Assembly (NCBI GenBank): GCA_017964485.1
Contig: JAGCRW010000020.1
Span: 1-51,256 of the forward strand
Source: Muribaculaceae bacterium
GTDB lineage: Bacteria; Bacteroidota; Bacteroidia; Bacteroidales; Muribaculaceae
Length of the DNA: 51,256 nucleotides
Reading direction: 5' to 3'
The translations under genes and the position numbers were made by a program. Position 1 is the stretch's first letter. Each line of letters opens with the position of its first letter. Of this stretch, positions 1 to 7,689 are shown piece after piece. The notes under the pieces are model-generated. The model was not told where the DNA came from. It did not search any database and saw only the letters and a program-made list of their open reading frames with translations.

Positions 1-1179
1 AAGGGTTTCCTTGTGCTCTTGATCAAGGAACAAACTGTTCATATCGGAATAAATGGAGCGGAAAATCTCGCCTGCGATGTCGATGAAAGTGACGCGATGC
101 AGCTTGTTTTTCATATCGGTGATGGTAAATACCATCTCCTGAATGACATTGACGATGGTGCTTGGCGGCAAGCTGCAATACTTGTTGCTGGCATCAAATA
201 CGTTGCGCAACTGGGTCATGTAGTGATATCCCTGGCATTTCTGCGGCTCGAGGTTGTAGTTGTTCATCGCTCCGCACAATATTGAGCCGAGAGCGCAGGT
301 CTTGCCCGATGACGGTGTGCCCCAGAAATACACCTCGGTTGACTCTCTGGTCAATACGGTGGGGATGTTGGGGTTAGGCTGGATGTCTCGCTCAACGAAA
401 TTTTGGATGGCCTGTGCCCGCTCAGTGCCATAGGTCGTGACAACGTCGTTCCATGTGATGATGTTGCTTGCGACGGCATTTTGTATTTCGTCGGCATTTT
501 TGAGGTCGTTGTTCATGTCGGCGATAAACGCGTCGTGGCCCGCTGCCGCGTCGATGCGCTCTTGCGCCTGGGTGGCGAACTTGCCTTGCGGATGCGCTTC
601 AATATAGGCTTGGAAAGCTGGGGTGTTGCCTGTGTGCAGCGCGTTTTTCCAATCAATATCGTCGGTGATGGCATCACGCATTTGGGCTATCTCGATGTGG
701 TGCTTGCCAGGGAAAGCCTGCTCGTAAGCCTCAAGATTTACAAGTGTGGGTTGCTTCTTAACTTGCACCCAGTCGGGGTCCTCTACCATCTCCTGGCATT
801 CATATATGTGTGCCCCTCCCAGTGGCTCGTAAAACTCAAGATACTGCTTGAGCAAGGGCACAGAACCACTATCAAGAATTTTTTTCCAAAAGTATTCTTC
901 GCCCGAAATGAGCGCCTGTCTGCATGGCTCGGCAAAGGCTCCTTCAGGATATATTTTTAGATAGTTGAAGAAGTCGGCGGCATCTCCAGTTTGGCATGCT
1001 TTAGTCCACAATCGGTCCTCGTCGGCCTTGAGTTTTTGCTCAATTACCTCAAGTTTCTCGGGCGATAGTTGGATGCGCTTCAACTCATCAAGGGTGATGA
1101 TGCCTCGCTGAATCGCCGTGATGAGACTTGTCACCGGCACGCCATGGGCCATTCTTAATACTTGTTCTTTAGTGGGCAT
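1..1179 (-). CDS. P-loop NTPase with TPR-like repeats (C-terminus outside window)
   Basis: Open frame of 393 codons that starts at the ATG at 1179 and runs off the left edge without a stop. Residues about 50-225 contain four degenerate helical repeats of the type W-x2-A...A-x2-YL-x2-P-G, the clearest being DWKNALHTGNTPAFQAYI followed by HPQGKFA. A Walker A motif GTPSSGKT lies at residues 287-294, and a DIAGE motif at 367-371 looks like the Walker B/G3 region of a TRAFAC-type GTPase. No signal peptide or membrane segment is visible, so it is probably cytoplasmic. It begins 23 bases after the upstream membrane-protein gene and is the fifth gene of the srfBC-like operon. The NTPase call is strong; the GTPase subfamily and the role are inference, because the rest of the domain is missing. 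The scaffold-like repeats suggest it binds a partner protein of the same system. Confidence 0.75.
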   Translation of the reverse strand, partial: MPTKEQVLRMAHGVPVTSLITAIQRGIITLDELKRIQLSPEKLEVIEQKLKADEDRLWTKACQTGDAADFFNYLKIYPEGAFAEPCRQALISGEEYFWKKILDSGSVPLLKQYLEFYEPLGGAHIYECQEMVEDPDWVQVKKQPTLVNLEAYEQAFPGKHHIEIAQMRDAITDDIDWKNALHTGNTPAFQAYIEAHPQGKFATQAQERIDAAAGHDAFIADMNNDLKNADEIQNAVASNIITWNDVVTTYGTERAQAIQNFVERDIQPNPNIPTVLTRESTEVYFWGTPSSGKTCALGSILCGAMNNYNLEPQKCQGYHYMTQLRNVFDASNKYCSLPPSTIVNVIQEMVFTITDMKNKLHRVTFIDIAGEIFRSIYSDMNSLFLDQEHKETL

Positions 1180-1202
1180 ATTATAGTTGAATAGTAGAGT
1201 AG

Positions 1203-2195
1203 TTACTGATTATTACGTTGGTCTCGCTCGGTTAAGCGACTGCGGCGCTGGGTGCCGTTGGGGCGAGTGGTGGGTGGAGTGGCGAGTGGGCTACGCTTGC
1301 CGCTGGTGCCTTGTGCCAGGTCTCGGTCAACGAGGTAGTAGGGCAGTAGCATGAAGGCGAAGCACAGCAGCGCTGCTATAATTGATATTACCGAAGGCAT
1401 CGACATGTGGGTAAGCATCTCCTTGAGCTGCGCGTTTTGGTCGGTGTATTGCTGGTAGGCGAATGGCGGGTAGTTGTTGTCGCCTTTATAGCCATGGGCT
1501 TTCTTGCTCAGATTGCTGAATGTTGCGACATTGGTCCTCACCATTTGGTCGATGCTGTTGATATATTGCGGCAAGGCGATGTTCCACACGCTCATCTTGG
1601 CGCCTGTCTCTAGGTTCTGCAATGCCTCATCGTTGGCGTGTGTCACCGAGTCGGGGAGCAATATCGTGTGGAGGCTGTTGATCATTCGGTCGATTTTCGC
1701 GGTGTTGCTGTCGCTGCCAGGGAGTCCGAATATTTCCTGGTATTCCGATGGGTTGCTCACACCATGGCCCGCATCTACGGCATTGAGGTAGTCGCGGGTC
1801 TTTGCCTCACGCTCTTTCACATAGTTGTTGTAGGCTACCACGCTCTGAGAGCCATATTGGTGAGCCTTCTCAAAAGTTGCTGTGATCTCCTTTTGTTTGA
1901 CCACAAGGTTGATGAAATGAGCAAATGGCATAGTGCTCAGTGCCAGCACAGCAAGCATGATGATGCCACACACAATCTGCACCACGTTGCCTGTAGTTTT
2001 CCATCTGCTGGCTTTTGCCCTGCACATGATGATGATGCATGCGAGAGTCACCGCTATTAGAGCTACCGAGCAGATTATACCTTGCACAATGTCACCGTCC
2101 TTCCAATACACTATTCCCATAAATACGATGTAGGAATATATCAGAAGGATGATGATGGAGATGACAAAGACAAAGTTAAACTTTTTATTGCTCAT
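1203..2195 (-). CDS. four-helix membrane protein of the srfBC-like operon
   Basis: Protein of 330 residues that I do not recognise as a named family. Three hydrophobic segments near residues 8-28, 38-58 and 72-92 are followed by a soluble region of about 170 residues (100-265) and a fourth segment near 268-290. The C-terminal 40 residues are rich in Arg, Thr and Pro and strongly basic, so by the positive-inside rule the tail is cytoplasmic and the soluble region periplasmic. The start lies 7 bases from the stop of the subtilase gene, which implies translational coupling. Its position between a membrane-anchored protease and a P-loop protein suggests it links periplasm and cytoplasm in the same complex; it could also be a substrate of the protease. 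The membrane topology is seen in the sequence; the role is inference. Confidence 0.7.
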   Translation of the reverse strand: MSNKKFNFVFVISIIILLIYSYIVFMGIVYWKDGDIVQGIICSVALIAVTLACIIIMCRAKASRWKTTGNVVQIVCGIIMLAVLALSTMPFAHFINLVVKQKEITATFEKAHQYGSQSVVAYNNYVKEREAKTRDYLNAVDAGHGVSNPSEYQEIFGLPGSDSNTAKIDRMINSLHTILLPDSVTHANDEALQNLETGAKMSVWNIALPQYINSIDQMVRTNVATFSNLSKKAHGYKGDNNYPPFAYQQYTDQNAQLKEMLTHMSMPSVISIIAALLCFAFMLLPYYLVDRDLAQGTSGKRSPLATPPTTRPNGTQRRSRLTERDQRNNQ

Positions 2196-2202
2196 AAGAC
2201 GT

Positions 2203-4755
2203 TTATGTTTCTCTTTTTACCTTACTCACTGCTTTGTCGGCTTGGATTGCAGGGCCGCTCTGGTTGCCGTTGCGAATGCTCACGCCAGTTGAGGTAAATG
2301 CCGAAAGGGCTTGGCTCACGGTGACGTTTTTGTTTACCGATTTCATCAGCGCCACCACACCTGTGACAATTGGCGCTGCCATACTAGTACCGTCTTGTGC
2401 CTGATAGCGGTTGCCGGGCATAGAACTGTAGATGCCCTCGCCAGGCGCCGAGACATAAACGGTGTTGCCGAAGTTGGACCACTCGGTCATGGTGTTGTTC
2501 TTTCCTATGGCGCCAACGTTGATGGTGCTCTTTGACCTCAACTGTGGCTGCATGGCTGCCAGCAGATGGCTGTTGCCAGCGGCAAAGACGATGATGGTGT
2601 TTTTCTTGCCTGCCTGCTCAAATACCCATTTCCACACGTCCTCGGCGGGCTTGAAATAGCTGCGCGCCACCTCTTTCTGCTCCTCGATAGGCACGATGTC
2701 ACCTAGTTCCACAGGGTAGGCGGTGCCAATGGATACGTTCACCACATCGGCATTGTTGCGGACGGCATACATGATGCCGCGAATAACTCCCGAGATGGTG
2801 CACTGCCCGTTGTCAAACACTTGCACGGGCATGATTTTGCAGTTGGGGGCTACTCCTGCCGCGCCTTGGCTCACTTTATTGGTGTTGCCCGCGGCAAGAC
2901 CTGCCACATGGGTGCCGTGTCCTATTCCTGAACTCAGGTGGTCGTCACAGCGAAACACGTTGTAGGGCTTGACAATGCGTCCTGAGAACATCTCGTGGTT
3001 CAGGTCTATGCCATCATCAACCACGGCGACTGTCACGCCAGCATTGCCCTTAGAGATTTGCCACGCTTGCTTGATGCGGGCAGCCTCAAGGTGCCATCCC
3101 TTAGGCAGATTGGAACGCGACCCGCCTGGCTGTTGTCCGCCAGCCATAATTACCTCGTCAACTACTTTAAACTTCATTGACGGTATCTTCGACGGCAACT
3201 CGTCGCGAATCTTAGGGCGTTCCTCAGGCGGGACCTGCACCAATAGCCAACGCGTGTTCTTGTCTTTACCTATAATCTTGTATTGCTCGCCAGGATAATT
3301 GCGCTTGAACTCGGTGGCAAACTTCTGGAAATCGGGGTTGTCATTGTCAAAGAAGATGTTGAGCCTGTCGCTCATCACCTCGGGGCTGTTGGGGTCATCG
3401 GGATTGAGACGGCCTCGGTCAGATATGGGGTCGCCATTGTCGTCAACTAGCGGTGGTGCCACCTCGTCGTCGTTGTCCAAGTCATCGGAGATGTCTCTCA
3501 CGCCCCGACGATTGCCATTGTCGTCAATATACTCACCATCGTCGGTGCGAATGCGCTCAATTACCCGCTCATCGTGTATAATGACGCGTGTGCGCCCTCG
3601 AATAGTGTCGGTTGTGTCGGCACCAACTATATTGTCATGAAGATCACGCACGCAGCCTCCCAATGTACCCGAGCATGAGGTGCAGCGGGTGAGCACTATG
3701 GCGAGGAGCAAGAACAGTAGCAGTGCGAGTAGCGCCATCAGCAGCCAACGTAAGCAGCCATCACCAAACCAGCGTTTCCACCAAGGAATTCTGGAATATT
3801 GTGCCACAAATGTGGTGTTGCCGGTGATGGGTTTATCCACTGGTTTGTCCCAACCCAGGAATGAATATCCCTTGAGCGGTGTTACGAGAGGTATCATAGC
3901 AGGCGTGAGCACGGTGCCTGGAGGCACGGTCAGAGATGGAGATGTGCCGCTCAGTGTTCCGTAGCTGCCGTTCTCAAAGTTCACCTGGCACGTTTGTGGT
4001 CCAGGCACGGGTGGCAGCTCAGGCTGGTAGGGTGGAGGAGTCTCGACCTTCTCGCATTGTGCCACAAAGTGCAGGTCCTCGTTGACCTGTGCATTATTGG
4101 GGTCAAACGGCAACCAGCTCACGAAAACAAAGCCCTCGTCAGGAACAACTTTGGGAACATCGATGCCCGGATGCAGTTTGTAACCGTGACGCCGCATGAA
4201 CGATGTAGTGCCTTGCAGGATGGCGTTGTTGGTCTCAAACGAAACCCTGTGGAGGCGGGTATCATCAACAACGGTAACGACCGAGGTATTCATGCTCTGC
4301 CCAGGCATTGGCATTATGCCCCACACGCCCAGAATCACCTGCGACTGAGTGACAAATGCCATCTCATCGATATCGGTAGAGTCGATATACTTGATGAGGC
4401 AGTTGAAGTAGGGCTTCGCATCGTCACCCACTTGTGTAACGAGGTTGCGGAAGTAGTTGGTGGCTTCGGCAATATATTGCTTGGCGACAAAATATTGCTG
4501 TGTTCCAGCCAGGGAAGAGAGTTTCACGGCATTAGCAAACTCTGGGTCAACATGCCATTCCAGTCCGTGTAGGGCTGGCTCAAAATAAGGCATGGCGAAG
4601 AAATTCTTGTAACGAGGATCGGTGACATACTTGTCGAGCAATCTCTCGAAGTCGTCTCGCCTGTTATAGAACGGTGTGCCGCCCAGGTTCTCCACGATGA
4701 AGATGCTCATGGGAGACGTGGTACACAGTCGCACTTTATTTTTTACGTTTGGCAT
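2203..4755 (-). CDS. membrane-anchored subtilisin-like (S8) serine protease with InlB-type repeats
   Basis: Protein of 850 residues. Residues 1-165 are an unrecognised domain. Two InlB B-repeat-like modules follow (about 168-235 and 256-321, the second with the GYSFLGWDKP signature), then a proline-rich link, a basic stretch WWKRWF and one membrane helix near 337-356. After an acidic linker and a small alpha/beta region (465-535) comes a complete peptidase S8 domain: Asp580 in AVVDDGID, His613 in GHGTHVAG, oxyanion Asn728 in AAGNS and Ser791 in DGTSMAAP. All catalytic residues are present. There is no N-terminal signal peptide. Basic residues before the helix predict N-in/C-out topology, placing the protease in the periplasm and the repeats in the cytoplasm. 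It sits third in the operon, 41 bases after the SrfC-like gene. The protease identity is firm; substrate and trigger are unknown. Confidence 0.9.
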   Translation of the reverse strand: MPNVKNKVRLCTTSPMSIFIVENLGGTPFYNRRDDFERLLDKYVTDPRYKNFFAMPYFEPALHGLEWHVDPEFANAVKLSSLAGTQQYFVAKQYIAEATNYFRNLVTQVGDDAKPYFNCLIKYIDSTDIDEMAFVTQSQVILGVWGIMPMPGQSMNTSVVTVVDDTRLHRVSFETNNAILQGTTSFMRRHGYKLHPGIDVPKVVPDEGFVFVSWLPFDPNNAQVNEDLHFVAQCEKVETPPPYQPELPPVPGPQTCQVNFENGSYGTLSGTSPSLTVPPGTVLTPAMIPLVTPLKGYSFLGWDKPVDKPITGNTTFVAQYSRIPWWKRWFGDGCLRWLLMALLALLLFLLLAIVLTRCTSCSGTLGGCVRDLHDNIVGADTTDTIRGRTRVIIHDERVIERIRTDDGEYIDDNGNRRGVRDISDDLDNDDEVAPPLVDDNGDPISDRGRLNPDDPNSPEVMSDRLNIFFDNDNPDFQKFATEFKRNYPGEQYKIIGKDKNTRWLLVQVPPEERPKIRDELPSKIPSMKFKVVDEVIMAGGQQPGGSRSNLPKGWHLEAARIKQAWQISKGNAGVTVAVVDDGIDLNHEMFSGRIVKPYNVFRCDDHLSSGIGHGTHVAGLAAGNTNKVSQGAAGVAPNCKIMPVQVFDNGQCTISGVIRGIMYAVRNNADVVNVSIGTAYPVELGDIVPIEEQKEVARSYFKPAEDVWKWVFEQAGKKNTIIVFAAGNSHLLAAMQPQLRSKSTINVGAIGKNNTMTEWSNFGNTVYVSAPGEGIYSSMPGNRYQAQDGTSMAAPIVTGVVALMKSVNKNVTVSQALSAFTSTGVSIRNGNQSGPAIQADKAVSKVKRET

Positions 4756-4796
4756 AATAGTTAAGTCTGATATTTATGTAAATAATAAATTCTCAA

Positions 4797-7610
4797 TTAG
4801 TTTGCGTCAATCTCGTTGATGATTTCTCCTAGTCGCTTGTTGGCGGCAATGTCGTAGTCGGGGAGATCGCACGAGAGGATATAGCCCACCTTCAGATACT
4901 CAATCCAGGTCCACTCAAAGCCGTAGCGTGGCAGGCGTGAGAGAGCCTTGCGGTCGTTGGGGTTATAGCCCTTCTCCCGCAGTCTGCGGTTGACTTGGTC
5001 GAGCTCTTCGAGGAGTTTCACTCCAGTGAGTTCGTTGTGCGTTGAGAGCATCTCTTCGCTGATGTTGAGTTTCAGTCGGGCATTCTTCTCAAAGATATTG
5101 TCGAGATGCTTGCTGTCGATGTAGTCAAAGCCGAAAGTGGTGACGAAGTGGTTGAACTCCATCGCGAGATAATCGGCTATGATTGCCACGGCACTGTCTT
5201 TGTCAAAGGTGGTGATAAACTGGTCAATGCGCTTGGTGATGCGGTCGTGCATTCCCAGGAAGCGGTAGAGCCTGATGAGGTTGGTGGTCATATCGCTCAC
5301 GGCGGGGATGTCGTCTTTGCACTTTGGCACAACATATTGGGTGAGATATTCTTCTATCCAATATTTCTCGACAATAGAGGCTACTTGCTCGGCCTGAGAG
5401 TTGACCATACGGCTGGCATTCAGTAGTTTATTGATGTCAATGCCTTCGGCTGATAGCATCTGTGCGCATTCTTCCTCGGTATCTACTCCGAGCTGGTCGC
5501 ACAGTTTCTCGAGGTTCTGGGCACGTGAGGAATCGGTGCTTAGGCCAAAACGCATGAAGAGCGCCTTCTCCGAGTCGGGCTGCGATGTGGTGGTAACCGT
5601 GTTGTTGAGGGCGTTGTGTATTTTCTCATAGAGGTGAGGCTCATCAATCATCATGATGTCGAGCATCTTGCCAAAGGCTGAAGGGTCGGTGCCCTCGATT
5701 TTGCCCAGTTGCAGGTTGGCTTGAGCAGCCTGGCGTTTAGCCTTTCTTATCTCCTCGTCGGCCGAGCCACTGTGGTAGTACTTGGTTAGCAAGCTCTTGA
5801 GTGTGGCAACAAGACGTGTTATCTCGGTGCCGAACATATTGTCACGGGCTTGCTTCACGCGTGGCGCGAGCTGGTTGAGGGCGGCGATGATGGGCTTGGT
5901 GCCGTCATTGTTGAGGGTCGCCGCGCTTTCCCACGCCTGGTTGGCGTCAACAAAGTGCTGCTGCACGAAGTCGTAATTGACAAAAGAGTCCTTGAGGCAC
6001 TGCATGAAGTTGGGGAATGCCGAAGGGATGATTTCCTCTATCTCGGGCGACTTGGTGTTTGGGTTGTAGCCTGTAAACGACTTGGTGGAGTATTTGAAGT
6101 CGCGCAGCATGAAGATGCTGCGGAAGGGGTGCCCGGTAGTCCACTGGTTGAACCAGTGAGTCTGGTCCTCATCGGTATTGGCGCGCAGCACTTCCTTCTC
6201 AAGTACAATCTTGAAACGGTTGTCCCAGCGTCGACGCAGCTCTTCGAGTTTGGCAGGGGAGTCATTGGTCTGGTATTCCAGGTCGAGGTTGAAGAATGTG
6301 CTGATGATGAACAGCGGCGATATTTCGGTGTCGCGCATATAAGTGTCGCGCTGTGCTGCGTTGGCCCCCACGTTGTTATTTACCCATTGCTCAAGGACAA
6401 TACCCATCTTGCTCTCGGCCGACTGCATATTATTGTGGCAGAGCATGAGCGAACTGATGCGCTTGGTGTCGCTGTAGCGGTTGAAGAGGTAGGTCACCTT
6501 GCCTCGTCGTAGCACCACCGAGAGGTTTTTGCCGTTGGTGATTTTCTCGGATGCCATATTCTCGGGGCGTCGCTCGCCAGGGAAGTCGAGAATGTCGAGG
6601 CAGGAAAGGAAATTGCGTGTCTCGCTCTCGAGGTTGGGCAGCGACATATAGAGTTCGGCGACTAGAGCGCTCAACTCGCCCTTGCGCATCTCTATCGACA
6701 TGTTCTGCTGAGTGGTGACGATTGTCGTTGGGCGATAGTCGGGAAGTTCTATCTCACTTTCGTCAAAAATCTCATCTAGGCGCGCAACGTCGAGCAGAGT
6801 GCCATGTTTCTTGAGCACCGCGTCAAATGGCACATACACCGTTGAGTTGAACCTAATGGAGCGGTAGGCAGCGATGAGAGTATCGAAGAGGCGGTTTATA
6901 GAGGAGTTGTCAAACCACAGCAGTTTGATTGCCGAGAGCAGTTGGTCGTCGGTAAGGCGGTTCACGTTGAACAAGAGGAACGAGAACAGTCCCGATTCGG
7001 GGTCGGTTAGATTGGCGACACGCTGCTTCATGGTGGAGTTGCGCAGGTAGTCGTAGATGTCCATCACGTCGTCTTGAGTAAGGATGGGTGATGGGTTGGG
7101 CACCGACGAAACATCCACCGAGTCGCAATATTGGCGTATGTAGTCGATTTTCTTGATTTCGGAGTTATCGTAGTCGGTCTGCGTGTGATAAGCCTCGCAC
7201 AAGACGAGGATGATGTCGGCAACCGACAGCAGTCGTGCTTTGAGATAGCCTTCAGGGACAGCAGGGTCGGTGTTAGATGTGAATCGTGTCACAACGCCAG
7301 TGGCCTCAACTCGCGAGTTGGGGTTGCTGGGATTTATCTCGTCGATGAAGTTGTACTCGCGGCGACCATCGGTAACTGTGAAAGGTTTTCCGGGGTCGCT
7401 CATCAGCGCGCTGACGAGGTAGGACTTACCCATCTGGCTCTCGCCAAAGGCTGCGGTGGAGCAGCGCTCATCGGCGGCAAACTGAATCTTCTTGAATGCA
7501 CGGCGTAGGTTTACCAACTGCTCAAGGTAGTTCTGCCTTTCGCTATCGGGGACATTCGACTGCCAGGAAATGGCTTTCTCTACGATGTGAAGATATTGAT
7601 TGATATTCAT
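4797..7610 (-). CDS. SrfC-like P-loop GTPase (virulence factor SrfC family)
   Basis: Protein of 937 residues. A P-loop GESQMGKS lies at residues 56-63, followed by the conserved INP...EATGVVTRF region (about 92-110) and a G3-like DFPGE at 342-346. This order (G-x-SQ-x-GKSYL, then INP and TG-VTRF) is what I know from the enterobacterial putative virulence factor SrfC family (Pfam Virul_Fac), and the length fits. The long helical C-terminal half has no recognisable motif and no membrane helix, so the protein is probably cytoplasmic. It follows the SrfB-like gene by 79 bases, the same B-then-C order as in enterobacteria. SrfC proteins are thought to be GTPases; the cellular process is unsettled, and the role here must be inferred from the protease and membrane neighbours. 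Confidence 0.82.
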   Translation of the reverse strand: MNINQYLHIVEKAISWQSNVPDSERQNYLEQLVNLRRAFKKIQFAADERCSTAAFGESQMGKSYLVSALMSDPGKPFTVTDGRREYNFIDEINPSNPNSRVEATGVVTRFTSNTDPAVPEGYLKARLLSVADIILVLCEAYHTQTDYDNSEIKKIDYIRQYCDSVDVSSVPNPSPILTQDDVMDIYDYLRNSTMKQRVANLTDPESGLFSFLLFNVNRLTDDQLLSAIKLLWFDNSSINRLFDTLIAAYRSIRFNSTVYVPFDAVLKKHGTLLDVARLDEIFDESEIELPDYRPTTIVTTQQNMSIEMRKGELSALVAELYMSLPNLESETRNFLSCLDILDFPGERRPENMASEKITNGKNLSVVLRRGKVTYLFNRYSDTKRISSLMLCHNNMQSAESKMGIVLEQWVNNNVGANAAQRDTYMRDTEISPLFIISTFFNLDLEYQTNDSPAKLEELRRRWDNRFKIVLEKEVLRANTDEDQTHWFNQWTTGHPFRSIFMLRDFKYSTKSFTGYNPNTKSPEIEEIIPSAFPNFMQCLKDSFVNYDFVQQHFVDANQAWESAATLNNDGTKPIIAALNQLAPRVKQARDNMFGTEITRLVATLKSLLTKYYHSGSADEEIRKAKRQAAQANLQLGKIEGTDPSAFGKMLDIMMIDEPHLYEKIHNALNNTVTTTSQPDSEKALFMRFGLSTDSSRAQNLEKLCDQLGVDTEEECAQMLSAEGIDINKLLNASRMVNSQAEQVASIVEKYWIEEYLTQYVVPKCKDDIPAVSDMTTNLIRLYRFLGMHDRITKRIDQFITTFDKDSAVAIIADYLAMEFNHFVTTFGFDYIDSKHLDNIFEKNARLKLNISEEMLSTHNELTGVKLLEELDQVNRRLREKGYNPNDRKALSRLPRYGFEWTWIEYLKVGYILSCDLPDYDIAANKRLGEIINEIDAN

Positions 7611-7614
7611 AATT

Positions 7615-7685
7615 CAAGTGTTAAGTTTCAAGTGTTAAGTGTTAAATGTCAAAAGTGATTTTCACACTTAACACTTATTACTTAA
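7615..7685. repeat. AAGTGTTAAG-type repeats with 13-bp inverted pair
   Basis: The gap between the srfB-like and srfC-like genes consists of tandem AAGTGTTAAGT-like units. AAGTGTTAAGTGT at 7630-7642 is an exact reverse complement of 7664-7676, so the operon mRNA can form a 13-bp stem with a 21-base loop just before the srfC-like start codon. It lacks a following T run, so it is not a standard terminator; it may set relative expression or mRNA stability. Confidence 0.7.
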
Positions 7686-7689
7686 TATA

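Noticed and set aside
403-960. Plus-strand open frame of 185 codons
   Set aside because: It lies fully antisense to the P-loop/TPR gene, whose codon pattern and motifs are clear; no family signature in the plus-strand translation.
5850-6512. Plus-strand frame of 220 codons inside the SrfC-like gene
   Set aside because: Antisense shadow; composition is that of a reversed coding frame and nothing is recognisable.
7615-7685. Repeat cluster read as a CRISPR array
   Set aside because: Units are short, degenerate and without regular spacers; no cas genes in the window.
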